This document shows positions 45,110 through 55,707 of a DNA stretch of 64,000 bases, in pieces. The notes under the pieces are model-generated. The model did no database searches. It was not told the DNA's origin and was given only the letters and a program-made list of their open reading frames with translations. A program made the position numbers and the translations under genes. Each line of letters begins with the position of its first letter. Positions within the stretch are counted from its first letter, which is position 1. The stretch comes from Brassica napus (Eukaryota; Streptophyta; Magnoliopsida; Brassicales; Brassicaceae): contig NC_063452.1 in assembly GCF_020379485.1 (NCBI RefSeq), positions 26,728,770-26,792,769 on the forward strand, given 5' to 3'.

Positions 45110-46310
45110 TTACACTACGAGGTATTTACGACGATTTATGCTTACGTGGAATTAACGTGTTTTATGTTTAAATCTTTTTACGTGATCTTTACGACGATTT
45201 CTGGTTACGTGGTCTTTACGACGATTTATGCTTACGTGGTATTTACGACGATTTCATCCTACGTGGAATTAACGAGTGTTATGTTTAAATCCCTAGAATC
45301 CGAAACCCGAAACCCCATACCCGAAACCCCATACCCGAAACCCCAAACCCCAATCCCCAAACCCGAAACCCAAAAGCCCAAACCCGAAACCCAAAACCCA
45401 AACCCCCATCTTTAATTTTCTACTTCATATATTTCAAACCCCATATTTAATTTTAAGTTTCGTCGTTATTCCTAAACCCCAACCCCCAAACCCGAAACCC
45501 GAAACCCGAAAGCCCAAACCCGAAACCCGAAACCCCAACCCCAAAACCCGAAACCCGAAACCCGAAACCTCATACCCGAAACCCCAAACCCCAACCCCCA
45601 AACCCGAAACCCGAAACCCAAACCCCCATCTTTAATTTTCTACTTCATATATTCCAAACCCCATATTTAATTTTAAGTTTCGTCGTTATTTTTAACGAGT
45701 GTTATGGTTAAATCCCTAGAACCCCAAACCCGAAACACGAAACCCGAAACCCGAAATCCAAAACCCGAAACCCCAAACCCCGAACCCCTAAACCCAAACC
45801 CCAAACTCGAAACCCCAAACCCGAAACCCGAAACCCGAAATCAAAAACCCGAAACCCAAAACCCCGAACCCCTAAACCCGAAACCCCAAACTTTGAACCC
45901 CTAAACCCGAACCCCAAACCCCAAACCCGAACCCCTAAACCCGAAACCCGAAACCAAAAACCCGAAACCCCAAACCCCAAACCCGAAACCCGAAACCCCA
46001 AACCCCAAACCCCAAACCCCATATTCCTTATTTTCTACTTCATATATTCCAAACCCCATCTTTATTTTTAGGTTTCGTCGTTATTTCCTCGTTGTCTTAC
46101 GTTGTATTTACGACGATTTCATCCTACGTGGTTTTTACGACGAATTCATCGTACGTGGTATTTACGACGATTTTGTCCTACGTGGAATTAACGAGTCCCG
46201 CGTTCTGTATTTTTATATTTCCTCGTTATTTCCTCGTTGACCTACGAGTCCTTTACGACGATTTTTTGTTACGTGGAATTAACGAGTGTTATGTTTAAAT
46301 CCCTTGAATC
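45110..46310. repeat. Internal CACTA repeat region: TACGACGATT/CTACGTGG motifs around a CCCGAAA minisatellite
   Basis: Between the two genes lie motif clusters (45110-45290 and 46070-46290: TTTACGACGATTT alternating with CTACGTGGTA or TACGTGGAATTAACGAG). They flank a telomere-like minisatellite of CCCGAAA/CCCAAAC/CCCCAAAC units at about 45295-45410, 45475-45625, 45720-46015 and briefly 46310-46330. The minisatellite blocks are separated by recurring spacers such as TTTAATTTTCTACTTCATAT. ORFs read from it are artefacts of the repeat. Confidence 0.8.
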
Positions 46311-46506
46311 CGAAACCCCAAACCCCATATTCCTTATTTTCTACTTCATATACTCCAAACCCCATCTTTATTTCCATTCCAAACCACAATTCCCACATTT
46401 GCTTATTCATAAAACAAACTCCCGACATTACCTTATTCATAAAACAAACCCCACATTATCTTATTCATAAAACAAACTCCCTCATCTTATTCATAAAACA
46501 AATACA

Positions 46507-49500
46507 TCAATCGGATACATCGACATTCTCGTCATCACTAGAAACATCATCATTTTCATTAAACTCGTCTTCAACAGCTTCGTCTGTGGCATCATCGGTA
46601 AGATCTTCGTACTCGTGATTATGCGGATCAATGAGAAGGATGTCATCAATTTCTTGTTCAGGTTCCTCAACTTCATTTATCTGTTCTTCTTGCAATGGTG
46701 GTTCTTCTCCACTGATGATTCGTCCTCGAGGTGTAACTTTGATCACTGCTAACCAATTTATACCTGAATCTCTCATCCGAGGGTATGGAAGGAAGCTAAC
46801 TTGGTCTGCTTGTGAAGCTAAGATGAAAGGCTCGAATTTGTTGTACCTTCGTCCACCGTTGACATCAACTACACCGAATTTGTTAGACCGAACACCTCTG
46901 TTGACGACGGGGTCGAACCATTCACATTTGAAGAGGACGCATTTCAGCTTCAGTATCCCTGGAAATTCGACTTCAATAATCTCCGTCAAGATCCCGTAGA
47001 AATCTGTTTCCCCTTTCACACATATTCCATAGTTACTGGTCGCCCGCTGTCTACCATAGTCATATGTATGAAAAGTATAGCCTCGTGTGAAATACATCTG
47101 TGATGTGGTGACCTTTACAAGTGGAGATTGAATTACTTCGTGTAACCACTTAGGATAATCTGCATCGTCGTCGTCATAATCAACCTGCAAAAATAAAGAG
47201 AATGTTAATGAAATACAGATAATGTATGAAAAAAAGTTTTAGTTAATACCTGATTCCGCAACCACTTAATGAAGTGTTGATCTTTCCTTTTGTCTACGTC
47301 ACTTGTGGATATACCAGGAAATGTTTCTTCGACTTGAGAAACAAATAGGCTGTAAAATCACATTTTATAGGAATGAATCTCTCGCAATTATACAATTAAT
47401 TATACTTATATGTGTTTCGAAGTGTCAATATATGTTACCTTTCAAAATAACGCATCAATGGATCTTCGCAATTGAGTAGAATATAGGTGTGTGCACTATG
47501 AGCGTCTTCTTCACTCGACCACCAAACCTCTTTAGACTTCCCACCGAGTCGCCCAATCTGGCTAAAGATGTCTGGAACACCAGCAACTGCATATGTTGGC
47601 GCAACACCACCATCATCATATCTTCTTGGAGCTCTTCTCCGTGTACGTACTTTTGACGCAAAGTAGTACGATGTGAAGTGAGAAACTTCTTCCGTCAAAC
47701 TTCCAGCAATTATAGAACCTTCAACTTTGGCGAGGTTCTTTGCTTTTCCCTTCAAATATTTCATGGCTCGCTCATACTGATACATCCATCCGTAATGTAC
47801 AGGTCCACGAAGCAATGCCTCATATGGGAGGTGGACAGCTAGATGCTCCATGACGTCAAAAAATCCGGGAGGAAATATCTTCTCCAAGTTGCACAATAAG
47901 ATGGGAATGTTCTCCTGAAGCTGTTCCACAACTTCTTCTTTAAGAGTGCGTGTGCTCAGATCCCTGAAAAATGCTCCAATGCCTTTTATATTCAAAAAAA
48001 AATTAAACACATTGTTAGTCATATATTATTTTGTAAATTATTGTGATATAATACACTACGTACCTGCAAGTGCTTCATGTACGTTTGTTGGAAGTAGCTC
48101 CGCAAATGCAAAGGGCAGTAGTCGTTGCATAAATACATGACAATCATGACTCTTCATCCCGGAGAACTTTTGACCCTTTTCAACACATCTAGAGAGATTC
48201 GAAACATACCCATCGGGGAACTTCACTTCTGATGCCACCCAGTTGAACAACACCGACTTTTTTTCTGAAGATAATCTGAATATCGGAACGGGAACTTGTC
48301 CATTGCTTTTAATATGTAACTCGCTTCTTGAGCAAATATCCGGCAAGTCCAACCTCGATTTTATGTTGTCTTTTGTCTTCCCTGGGACATTCAATATTGT
48401 ATTCATGATGTTCTCAAAGAAATTCTTCTCTATATGCATCACATCGAGGTTGTGGCGCAGAAGAAGATCCTTCCAATATGGCAACTCCCAAAATATACTC
48501 TTCTTGTGCCAGTTGTGATGAACACCGTAAGAATCTGGCATATTACGAGGGACATGCCAATTACCACCCCAACGAACTGTTTCGTTAGCTCCGTAGTAGT
48601 CGATTTGCGCTTCAATTTGTTCTCCAGTTAGATATGGAGGAGGAGTGTCTCTCACAACCCTTTTGTGCCTAAACAAATTCTTGTTTCTTCGGTAAGGATG
48701 GCCAATGGGAAGAAATCGACGGTGACAATCAAACCAACTTGTCTTCCTACCATTCTTCAGTTGAAACGCATCTGTCGTTCCATTACAATATGGACAAGCT
48801 AATCTCCCATGTGTAGTCCATCCAGACAACATCCCATAGGCAGGGAAATCACTTATGGTCCACAAAAGCATCGCTCGCATCGTAAAATTCGTCTTCGTTG
48901 AACAGTCATACGTCCTCACCCCTGTTGACCACAAATCCTTCAACTCTTTTATCAGTGGTTGTAGGAAAACATCCAGGGACCTTTTTGGATGGTTCGGACC
49001 AGGTATTAATATGGTCAAGAATAGTAACTCCCGTTGCATGCACATCTCCGGTGGCAGGTTGTATGGAGTAAGAAAGACTGGCCACAATGAATATTGTCTC
49101 CCTGACATTCCGAACGGACTAAATCCATCTGTGCATAATCCGAGATACACATTCCGGATATTGCTAGCGAAATCTGGATGTACTTTGTTGAAATGTTTCC
49201 AGGCTCTTGCATCTGATGGATGAGTCATCTCACCATCCGTCTGAGTATGCTCGGCATGCCATCTCATCTTTCCAGCAGTCTGCTCTGATTGATACAATCT
49301 TTTCAATCTGTCTGTAATTGGTAGGTACCACATCCTTTGGTACGGTACCCTATTACGTCCCCGTCCTTGCGGCTTGAATCGTGGCTTCTTGCAGAATCGA
49401 CATTCTTCTAGCTTCTCATCATCTCCCCAATAGATCATGCAGTTGTCGATGCAAACATCTATCATCTCCGAAGGCAACCCAAGACTATAAACCAGTTTCT

Positions 49501-50170
49501 GAATCTCATAATAAGAATCAGCAGACACATTGTCTTCCGGCAAATACTCTTTAAACAAGTCCGCCCATTCGTTCATGCAACTTTCAGGTAGATTGTGATC
49601 AGTTTTAATATTCATCATTCTAGCAGCTAACGACAATTTAGAGAGACCTTCTCTACAACCACTGTAAAGTGGTTGATTCGCCGCGTTTAACATTTCGTAA
49701 AACTTTTTTGCATCTATATTAGGTTCTTCATCTTCATCATGAGCTACGAATGCATCAGCTACCATATCATGAACCCTATCATAATCTACCATCTCCTCCT
49801 GATGGTAACTATGTTCATTATGCAAATGATGATCAACCGGTTCTTTTTCCTGAAAATTGCTATTACTACTACTAGCTTCATTCTGATCATAATTAAAACC
49901 TTCTCCATGTTGAAACCAGATATAGTAATTTGCCGTGAAACCTCTATTTATTAAATGCTTCCAAACATTTTCACGGTTTGCCAGTTTCGAATTGTTGCAT
50001 TTCCGACAAGGACAGAACATCTTACCACTTTCTTGGGCGAGCGGTGTTGAATCTGCTTGATGCATAAATGTCTCCAGACCCGCAAGGTATTCTTTCGTCA
50101 CTCTCCCGTTAGCATCTCTATGCATATACATCCACTTCCGCAACTCGTAAATAGTCCCGGAGCCAGCCAT
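46507..50170 (-). CDS. CACTA TNP2-type transposase, 1142 aa
   Basis: Four exons, 50170-48064, 47982-47439, 47349-47250 and 47184-46507, join in one frame (3429 nt) with GT-AG introns. The start MAGSGTIYELRKWMY is preferred to an upstream in-frame ATG at 50224. The N-terminal part has a CCHC-like FCPCRKCNN site typical of these proteins (transposase-associated domain). The Transposase_tnp2 core follows (RFCKKPRFKPQGRGRN, LCTDGFSPFGMSGRQYSLWPVFL, LDVMHIEKNFFENI). Exon 2 has a DUF4218-like segment (FFDVMEHLAVHLPYEALLRG, VHYGWMYQYERAMKYLKG). Exon 4 holds a DUF4216-like segment (FKCEWFDPVVNRGVRSNKFG) and an acidic tail. It is expected to bind the CACTA ends and catalyse cut-and-paste movement. No stops or frameshifts. 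Confidence 0.92.
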
Positions 50171-50269
50171 TTTTTTTCTTTCACGTTTTTTGTTGTTGGT
50201 GTGTTTAAAATGATGTTCAAACATCCATATTTATAGGAAAATTCGAATCTGGTAGTTGTAATTTTGCTA

Positions 50270-50595
50270 TGAATTTACGACGAAAATTAATTAGGTGGGC
50301 AAAAAAAACGTGTAACACCTATGAAGTTGGTGGATTCAAAAATTTCCTCGCTAAATATACGTAAACTATTCCCTCGTAAATACCACGCAAAGTTTACGTC
50401 GTATTTACGAGGAAATAGTTTTTCCTCGTAAAATACTCGTAAAATTACATCCACTTTACGACGAAACAGTTTTGTCGTTACGTTACGAGAAAATAACGAT
50501 GACTTTAGTTTTTCACTTAAATTCGTCGTAAACTCGACGCAAATTTACGAGGATTGTTTTTCCTCGTTAATTTTCGTCGTTAAGCATGTGTTTTC
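50270..50595. repeat. CACTA subterminal repeats, right side (5' of the transposase)
   Basis: Motifs TTCCTCGCTAAATATACG, CCTCGTAAATACC, TTTACGACGAAA and GAGGAAATAG occur in both orientations within 330 bases of the end. They likely double as promoter and transposase-binding region. Confidence 0.85.
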
Positions 50596-50606
50596 TTGTA
50601 GTGTTT

Positions 50607-52093
50607 CTTGTACTAAACCTTTAGTGTTAATGGTAGTGGTTGTTCAAAAAGAATAATTACATATTGACTATTTCTCCTAGCATTTTTGTTGTTGTTGTTC
50701 AACCCATATTTTATTTTCAGTATTTTATAAATTTTATTAAGAATTCCAAATGACTTATTTAGCGAACCTTTTTAAGATCTTTATTTTTAGGGTCAAGTAG
50801 AGAAAATAGCAGAGTTTTTAAGCTCTTTATTTTTTCATATAGTGTATATATGTTCTACAAATATTTTTTGATTGCCAGAGGTCACCTATAATTTTAGAGA
50901 AATTGCACCCAATCACTCAACAAAAAACCAAAACTAAGTAACCAAAATCACATTCTCTTTCTTCTTTTCTCTTCATATCTCTCTCTACCCTCTCTCTAGA
51001 AAACTCTTTTGATTTTTGTTTTAGTTATTTCATTAAATTTGACACAAACATGGGTTATATAGTTTTGGTGGTGAGTTGGATTAAAAACATATAAGTGACC
51101 ATAATTTTTCAGTTTCAAAAACAAAAGTGACCATAATTTTAAATATTTAAATTAAGATATGTATAATATTTATTCAAAATTTTTTTAAACATTCAAACCT
51201 AATTTTAGAAAACTAAAAAAAAAGTTTACATAAATTTAAATAAATTATATTAAAATTAAAATAAATAAACTATAGATAAATATTATAATTTCTACTATAT
51301 AAAATTTTGTAAATAAAAATAATATTGAATTTTAAAAACGGGGATCAAAATATATTAATGTAATAAATCTCAGAAATCATGAACAGGAAAATGTGTTTGA
51401 AGTTAGTATCTGTGATATGCACCTGCAAATGACAATTAAAAAGCTCAGCAATGTATAAAGGAAGCAACAACGGGGGTTGTCTTTGTTATACGATATAGAG
51501 CTTCTTGGGTATAAACCTCATAATTTCTTGCATCTTTCCTATACATGGTAAATAATTTTACTTTAATTTGGCATGCATCATGAACTATACAAATACTCAT
51601 TATAACGAACCGATTTGGAATAATGATTGCCTTTAATTAACCGGCAAGAGCGTTATAAAAACCAATTTTCAACTAACCCAACCCATTGTTAAATAATCCC
51701 GTAATCCCGGGTTAAAATTATGAAACCCACCCAATTTTAATAATTATAAATCAGAATCAATTCAAAAGGGACGAATTATATAGATGGGAGGAGTATACTT
51801 ATATGAATCTTCTCAACGAATTTTGAAGATTATGTTTCTGGTTTTTTTCAGCACTGATATGTGGAAACACTTGCAAGTTCTAAATTTGGCTTGGTGATAG
51901 ATACTACCCGGGAAGAAAAAAACAAACAGAAAGAAGATATCCTAGGATTAAAGCAAAAAACATGAGTAACCAAAGAAGCAAACAGAGCGCATAGTACATT
52001 TTACGATGTCAACATCACTAACTCATCAGTGTCTTACATTGACAGCTACATTACTTGCAATTACAGGAGAAGCTGATAATGATGGGAGTTGTG
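50607..52093. other. AT-rich intergenic DNA right of the CACTA element
   Basis: No ORF. About 50890-51120 has a TC-rich tract (TCTCTCTACCCTCTCTCTAG) and a twice-repeated AAAAGTGACCATAATTTT or near copy. Beyond 51830 it is probably the 3' flank of the B3-type gene. Confidence 0.5.
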
Positions 52094-52138
52094 TTAGAGA
52101 TGAGAGGCTATCTTGGCTGAGGCATTGGGCAGTGTGCT

Positions 52139-52575
52139 GAAGATGGAAAAGATGATGTATGGTCGGAGCTCTTGGCTGTATGTATACTCGGCTTCTTTGT
52201 CAACATGCTTTCTTTTGAACTCTTCATATACTTCAGCCCTCCTCCTCTTGAGTTCAGCTGTCAAGAGTGAATCCTGTTCACAAACAATTTAAGAGAGAGT
52301 CAGTCAACACTGGGGAAGGTAACCGGGTATTTAGATATTAACAACAACTAACCTCTTCTTCATAGTTCTTTTTGATCTCTGACTGTCTTTGACTCTTGTC
52401 AAGTTCAAGCTGAAGGTTACTGAACATACGTAAAGATGATGTATGGTCGGAGTTCTTGGCTGTATACTCGGCTTCTACGTCATCATCCTTTCTTTTGAAT
52501 TGTTCATTTAATTCAGCACTCCTCCTCTGGAATTCAGCTTTCAAGAGTGATTTCTGCTCACAAACAATTTAAGAG
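52139..52575. repeat. Tandem duplication of a C-terminal exon
   Basis: 52139-52285 and 52430-52575 are diverged copies sharing AGATGATGTATGGTCGGAG, CTTGGCTGTAT and ACAAACAATTTAAGAG. They include the SLLxAExxRRxAE...EFKRK / QFKRK coding part and the same splice surroundings. Confidence 0.85.
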
Positions 52576-52754
52576 GTAACCGGGGGTATTTTATTGACAA
52601 CAACTAACCGCTTCTACATAGTTCTTTCTGATATCTTGCAGCATCTCCAGTTTATGCGGAAATGGATCACTGAACACAGGGGGAACAGGTTGAGTAGCAC
52701 TCTGTCCCGGAGCTGCTACACCTGCTGAAGACTCCACAAAACCTTCATGGACAA

Positions 52755-52792
52755 GGGGGGGGGGGGGGGGGGGGGGGGGGGGATTTATCAGA
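52755..52792. repeat. Homopolymer run of 38 G (38 C on the coding strand)
   Basis: An uninterrupted G38 lies in an intron of the minus-strand B3-type gene. On that strand it is C38 placed about 15 bases before the ATGAAG acceptor. A run this long is rare in plant DNA and its true length may be uncertain. Confidence 0.9.
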
Positions 52793-53065
52793 TTTTAAAC
52801 TCATACTGAAATGCACAAAGGGAAGTAAAACCGACCAGTTTCTGCTGCAATATTTTGGCCTTCAGTGTTTGCTGATGATAGGTCCGCCTGATTAGTTCCA
52901 ACCAACGGAGATGGTAGAGAGCATTCATCCTGATCTGATACTGCACCTTGACCAGCTGATGTGGGAGTACTCACAAAACGTTCTACACTTGACTCTACAA
53001 TGTTTTTTGTAACATGTTAGTAGAGAAAATGTAGGCTCATAGAGAGCTACATAGATTTTGGAATC

Positions 53066-53068
53066 TTA
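53066..53068. repeat. Harbinger target-site duplication, left copy (TTA)
   Basis: TTA at the left border, matched by 55708-55710. TTA/TAA is the characteristic PIF/Harbinger target. Confidence 0.75.
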
Positions 53069-53585
53069 GAGCAACTCCATCCATTAGAACACCTAAGAAG
53101 CTCTAATGATTAAATTAGTTGGAAAAAATGTGATTTGATAAGTTTAGAACCTTGGTTAGTAAAATTAATTTTTTCTTCCTCCAATGGTAGAACCCCTTTT
53201 CTTCCTCCAATGGTAGAACCCCATAGGGGTTCTTAAATTTTTTTTTATTAGAATGATTTAAAAAAAAAGCATACATAAATTTATTAATAAAAATTACATA
53301 AAACATATGAAAGGTACAAATACAAATCAAAAACGAGAAAAACCGATTAGTAGAAATCTTGATTTGTTCCAAATTTTTGCCAAATATGTTCAACCAAATC
53401 AGCTTTCAATTGTTGATGTATTGTTTTATCACGAACTTGATTCCGAACGCTCATCATATTGCCGAGATTTGAAGGCATATCTGTAGAATACGTAAAATCC
53501 ACTTGTGAACTTCGGTTTGATTTCGGTTGTGCGAAAACTGATACATCAAACTGAAACAAACTTAGTCATTAAACTGAAACACAAC

Positions 53586-54449
53586 CTAACTTGCTAACAT
53601 GTCATTAATTAGCTTGTTCTTCAAAGCAATTTCAGTCTCAGTAAGTGGCTCTATCTTCTTAATGAGGCTATCAAGTATTTTTTGCTTGTTAAGCTTGTCT
53701 TTCATAACATAGTCCCTCTCTCTTATCTCCCACATCTTCTGAAAATCCACTACTCCTTCCTCCTTGCTCACAGAGCGTTTGTTCTTCGCCTTTGCCGCTT
53801 TAACACCAGCTGGCCGACCAACTGCTTCTTCTTCCCCAACAGGCACACTGGTTGATGACTGTGCAGATTGATCATCAATCTTTCTTCTTTTAGACTTCAA
53901 ATTTTCTTTAGAAACTCCACACCATTTCTGATCATGGCGAAGCTCTAACCATGCATGCTCAAGTGTGAATTTTACCTTGTAGTCATTGAAGAAAATCGCA
54001 TGTGCCATCTTCATAACATCATCCTCACTTTGGCCACTGGATTTTTGTTTAACCGCAGCTTCATAGCAGCCTACAAACTTGCACACACCCTCATTAATTT
54101 TCCCCCACCTTTGTTTACAATTATCAGGCTCTCTCTTTGACAAACCGACAAGCTTGGGACTTGATGCAAAATAAAAAGCAATTCTCTTCCAAAACGCTAT
54201 GGCCTTTTGCTCATTACCAATTACAGGATCTTTGGAAGTGTTCAGCCAAGCACTGATGAGAACAAGATCTTCTGTTGGTGTCCACTTACGCCTTTCTTTA
54301 CGGTCAGTAACAAATTGTGCATCTTGGGCCCATTTACTACCGAAGACAGAGACATCGGAGGCTCCAAGTTCATCTACACTAGTTGACGGATGAGGGTTTT
54401 GACTGTTTAGAAGGTTTATAAAGCCTGATGTATGGCCGTATGAATCCAT
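53586..54449 (-). CDS. Harbinger ORF1-like Myb/SANT and NAM-associated domain protein, 287 aa
   Basis: A single open exon starting MDSYGHTSGFINLLNSQ. A trihelix/Myb-like DNA-binding region spans about residues 50-150 (RRKWTPTEDLVLISAWLNTSKD, FWKRIAFYF, NCKQRWGKINEGVCKF). A NAM-associated C-terminal region follows (FTLEHAWLELRHDQKWCG), with a basic patch (SKRRKID) and a coiled helix. Such proteins work with the Harbinger nuclease to bind element ends, and many are annotated in plants as glutathione-transferase T3-like, a misnomer. The frame is intact from ATG to a normal TAG/TAA stop. Confidence 0.85.
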   Translation of the reverse strand: MDSYGHTSGFINLLNSQNPHPSTSVDELGASDVSVFGSKWAQDAQFVTDRKERRKWTPTEDLVLISAWLNTSKDPVIGNEQKAIAFWKRIAFYFASSPKLVGLSKREPDNCKQRWGKINEGVCKFVGCYEAAVKQKSSGQSEDDVMKMAHAIFFNDYKVKFTLEHAWLELRHDQKWCGVSKENLKSKRRKIDDQSAQSSTSVPVGEEEAVGRPAGVKAAKAKNKRSVSKEEGVVDFQKMWEIRERDYVMKDKLNKQKILDSLIKKIEPLTETEIALKNKLINDMLAS

Positions 54450-54769
54450 AAGAGAGTTTTAAAGCTAGAAGGAAATATATAAAGGAAAAGGAATGTGCAA
54501 AGGAGGAAGGGTGAATTCATCATATTTAAAAAGAGAGTGTTTGGTTGTTGAATTTATGTCTAACCAATACACAGTTACTGTAAAGCACACCTACCATAAT
54601 CACTCTCTAACAATTGACACAATACTGGCTCGGACACAATTTATGTCTAACCAATAAACAGTTAATGTCCATTTAACTCAAACTCAGACACGACCACATC
54701 ACACTAAAGTCCATTTAATTCCAAACCTAAACCGTTTCTAACATGCATTAAAAGACAAGTATACTAACC

Positions 54770-55035
54770 ACTTGCCAGTGACACGTTTGGACTTAGCTTG
54801 ATGCACTTGGTACAGAGTAAAGGTGGGATCTTTGGCAATTTGCTCAGCTAATTCCTTGATGCTTGGATCCTGAAAGACAAAACAAACAAAACCCAGTTCA
54901 ACTATAGAATCAAACAATACCCAAAACCAAAAAAATAATATAAATAGGCTTACATTGAGATAATCAGTAAACGTATCTGACTAATAACGTGAGATAAAAC
55001 TCAATACCACGATTGTTGTCGGAACTTGAAGCCAT
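54770..55035 (-). pseudogene. Captured host-gene exon pair, AKR2-like (tentative)
   Basis: On the minus strand MASSSDNNRGIEFY (about 55034) is followed, after an intron with TTTCAG acceptor, by DPSIKELAEQIAKDPTF (about 54869-54819). That phrase matches what I recall of the start of the ankyrin-repeat protein AKR2 family. The rest of that protein is absent and the reading changes (LYQVHQAKSKRVTGK) before ending. It lies upstream of the element's own ORF, inside the Harbinger borders, and looks like a transduplicated fragment. Confidence 0.35.
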
Positions 55036-55707
55036 CGGATATCACGTTAATCCCTATTAATTCACAGACAATTAATCAGAAAATCTAAGAAGAGAAGATC
55101 TTCATATTGGAATTGAGAGATGGTCCTTAAATCAAGTGTACACAGAGCTCAAATCAAATAATTAATTCACTATCAAAAACTCAAAAGTCTAAAAAAAAAT
55201 GTAGATCGAGAACAATCCAGAATCCCGTAGCCTTGAGATCGAGAGAGATGAAAATCTTACAGAGAGAGAGCTTCAAAACTGTGTGAGGAGGAAGAAGGAC
55301 AGAGATGTTGAAGAAGAACTCGTTCTCTCTCGATTGCTTTCTCCATATTTTTTTTTGCTGATTTCGGCGAACAAGGGTAGAGTCGTTCCCTTGCTGATTT
55401 TACCGATCGATCGCCGATGAAGAGAGCTACCACCAATCGACCGCAGATTTCGGTGATTTCATCCATGGATTTGGAAGAGGAGGAGGTAGCTTGGATCGAT
55501 CGTCAAAGGACATACATGAAAAGAAAGCGATAAAGAGAGAGACGGGTTTTGGATTCCTTTTCTCTTTTACAAGTACCCAATACAAAACCGCCACGTACTA
55601 AAATGCCTCTGTTTATAACCGGTTATGTGCTGTTTATTCATTTTTCATTTATTTTTTTGTGTTTTTTTGTTAAAGAACCTTTCCTAAAACTACCAATGGA
55701 GGTGCTC
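55036..55707. mobile_element. Right part of the Harbinger element, non-coding
   Basis: Contains GATCGATC/CGATCGATCG-rich sequence and AGAGAGAGAG tracts that resemble a plant 5' UTR or leader (about 55200-55540). Short frames here have no recognisable domain. Possibly part of the captured sequence. Confidence 0.4.

Larger units (their letters stand above)
53069..55707 (-). mobile_element. PIF/Harbinger-type element with Myb/SANT-like ORF only
   Basis: The ends GAGCAACTCCATCCATT and, inverted, GAGCACCTCCATTGGTA form a short imperfect inverted repeat with TTA duplicated on both sides. It is 2639 bp. It encodes one accessory Myb/SANT-NAM-associated protein and no DDE transposase, so movement would need a partner element. 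A duplicated CTTCCTCCAATGGTAGAACC pair lies near the left end (53175-53222). It sits at a splice donor of the B3-type gene. Confidence 0.8.

Noticed and set aside
45295..46020. CRISPR-like alternation of repeats and spacers
   Set aside because: Units are 7-base telomere-like words without unique spacers, in a eukaryotic transposon.
45704..46022. Long frames made of repeated NPKPETP or GFGVSGLG units on both strands
   Set aside because: Low-complexity translation of the CCCGAAA minisatellite, open in several frames at once.
55257..55466. 69-codon minus-strand frame in the Harbinger element
   Set aside because: No domain and leader-like composition; treated as non-coding.
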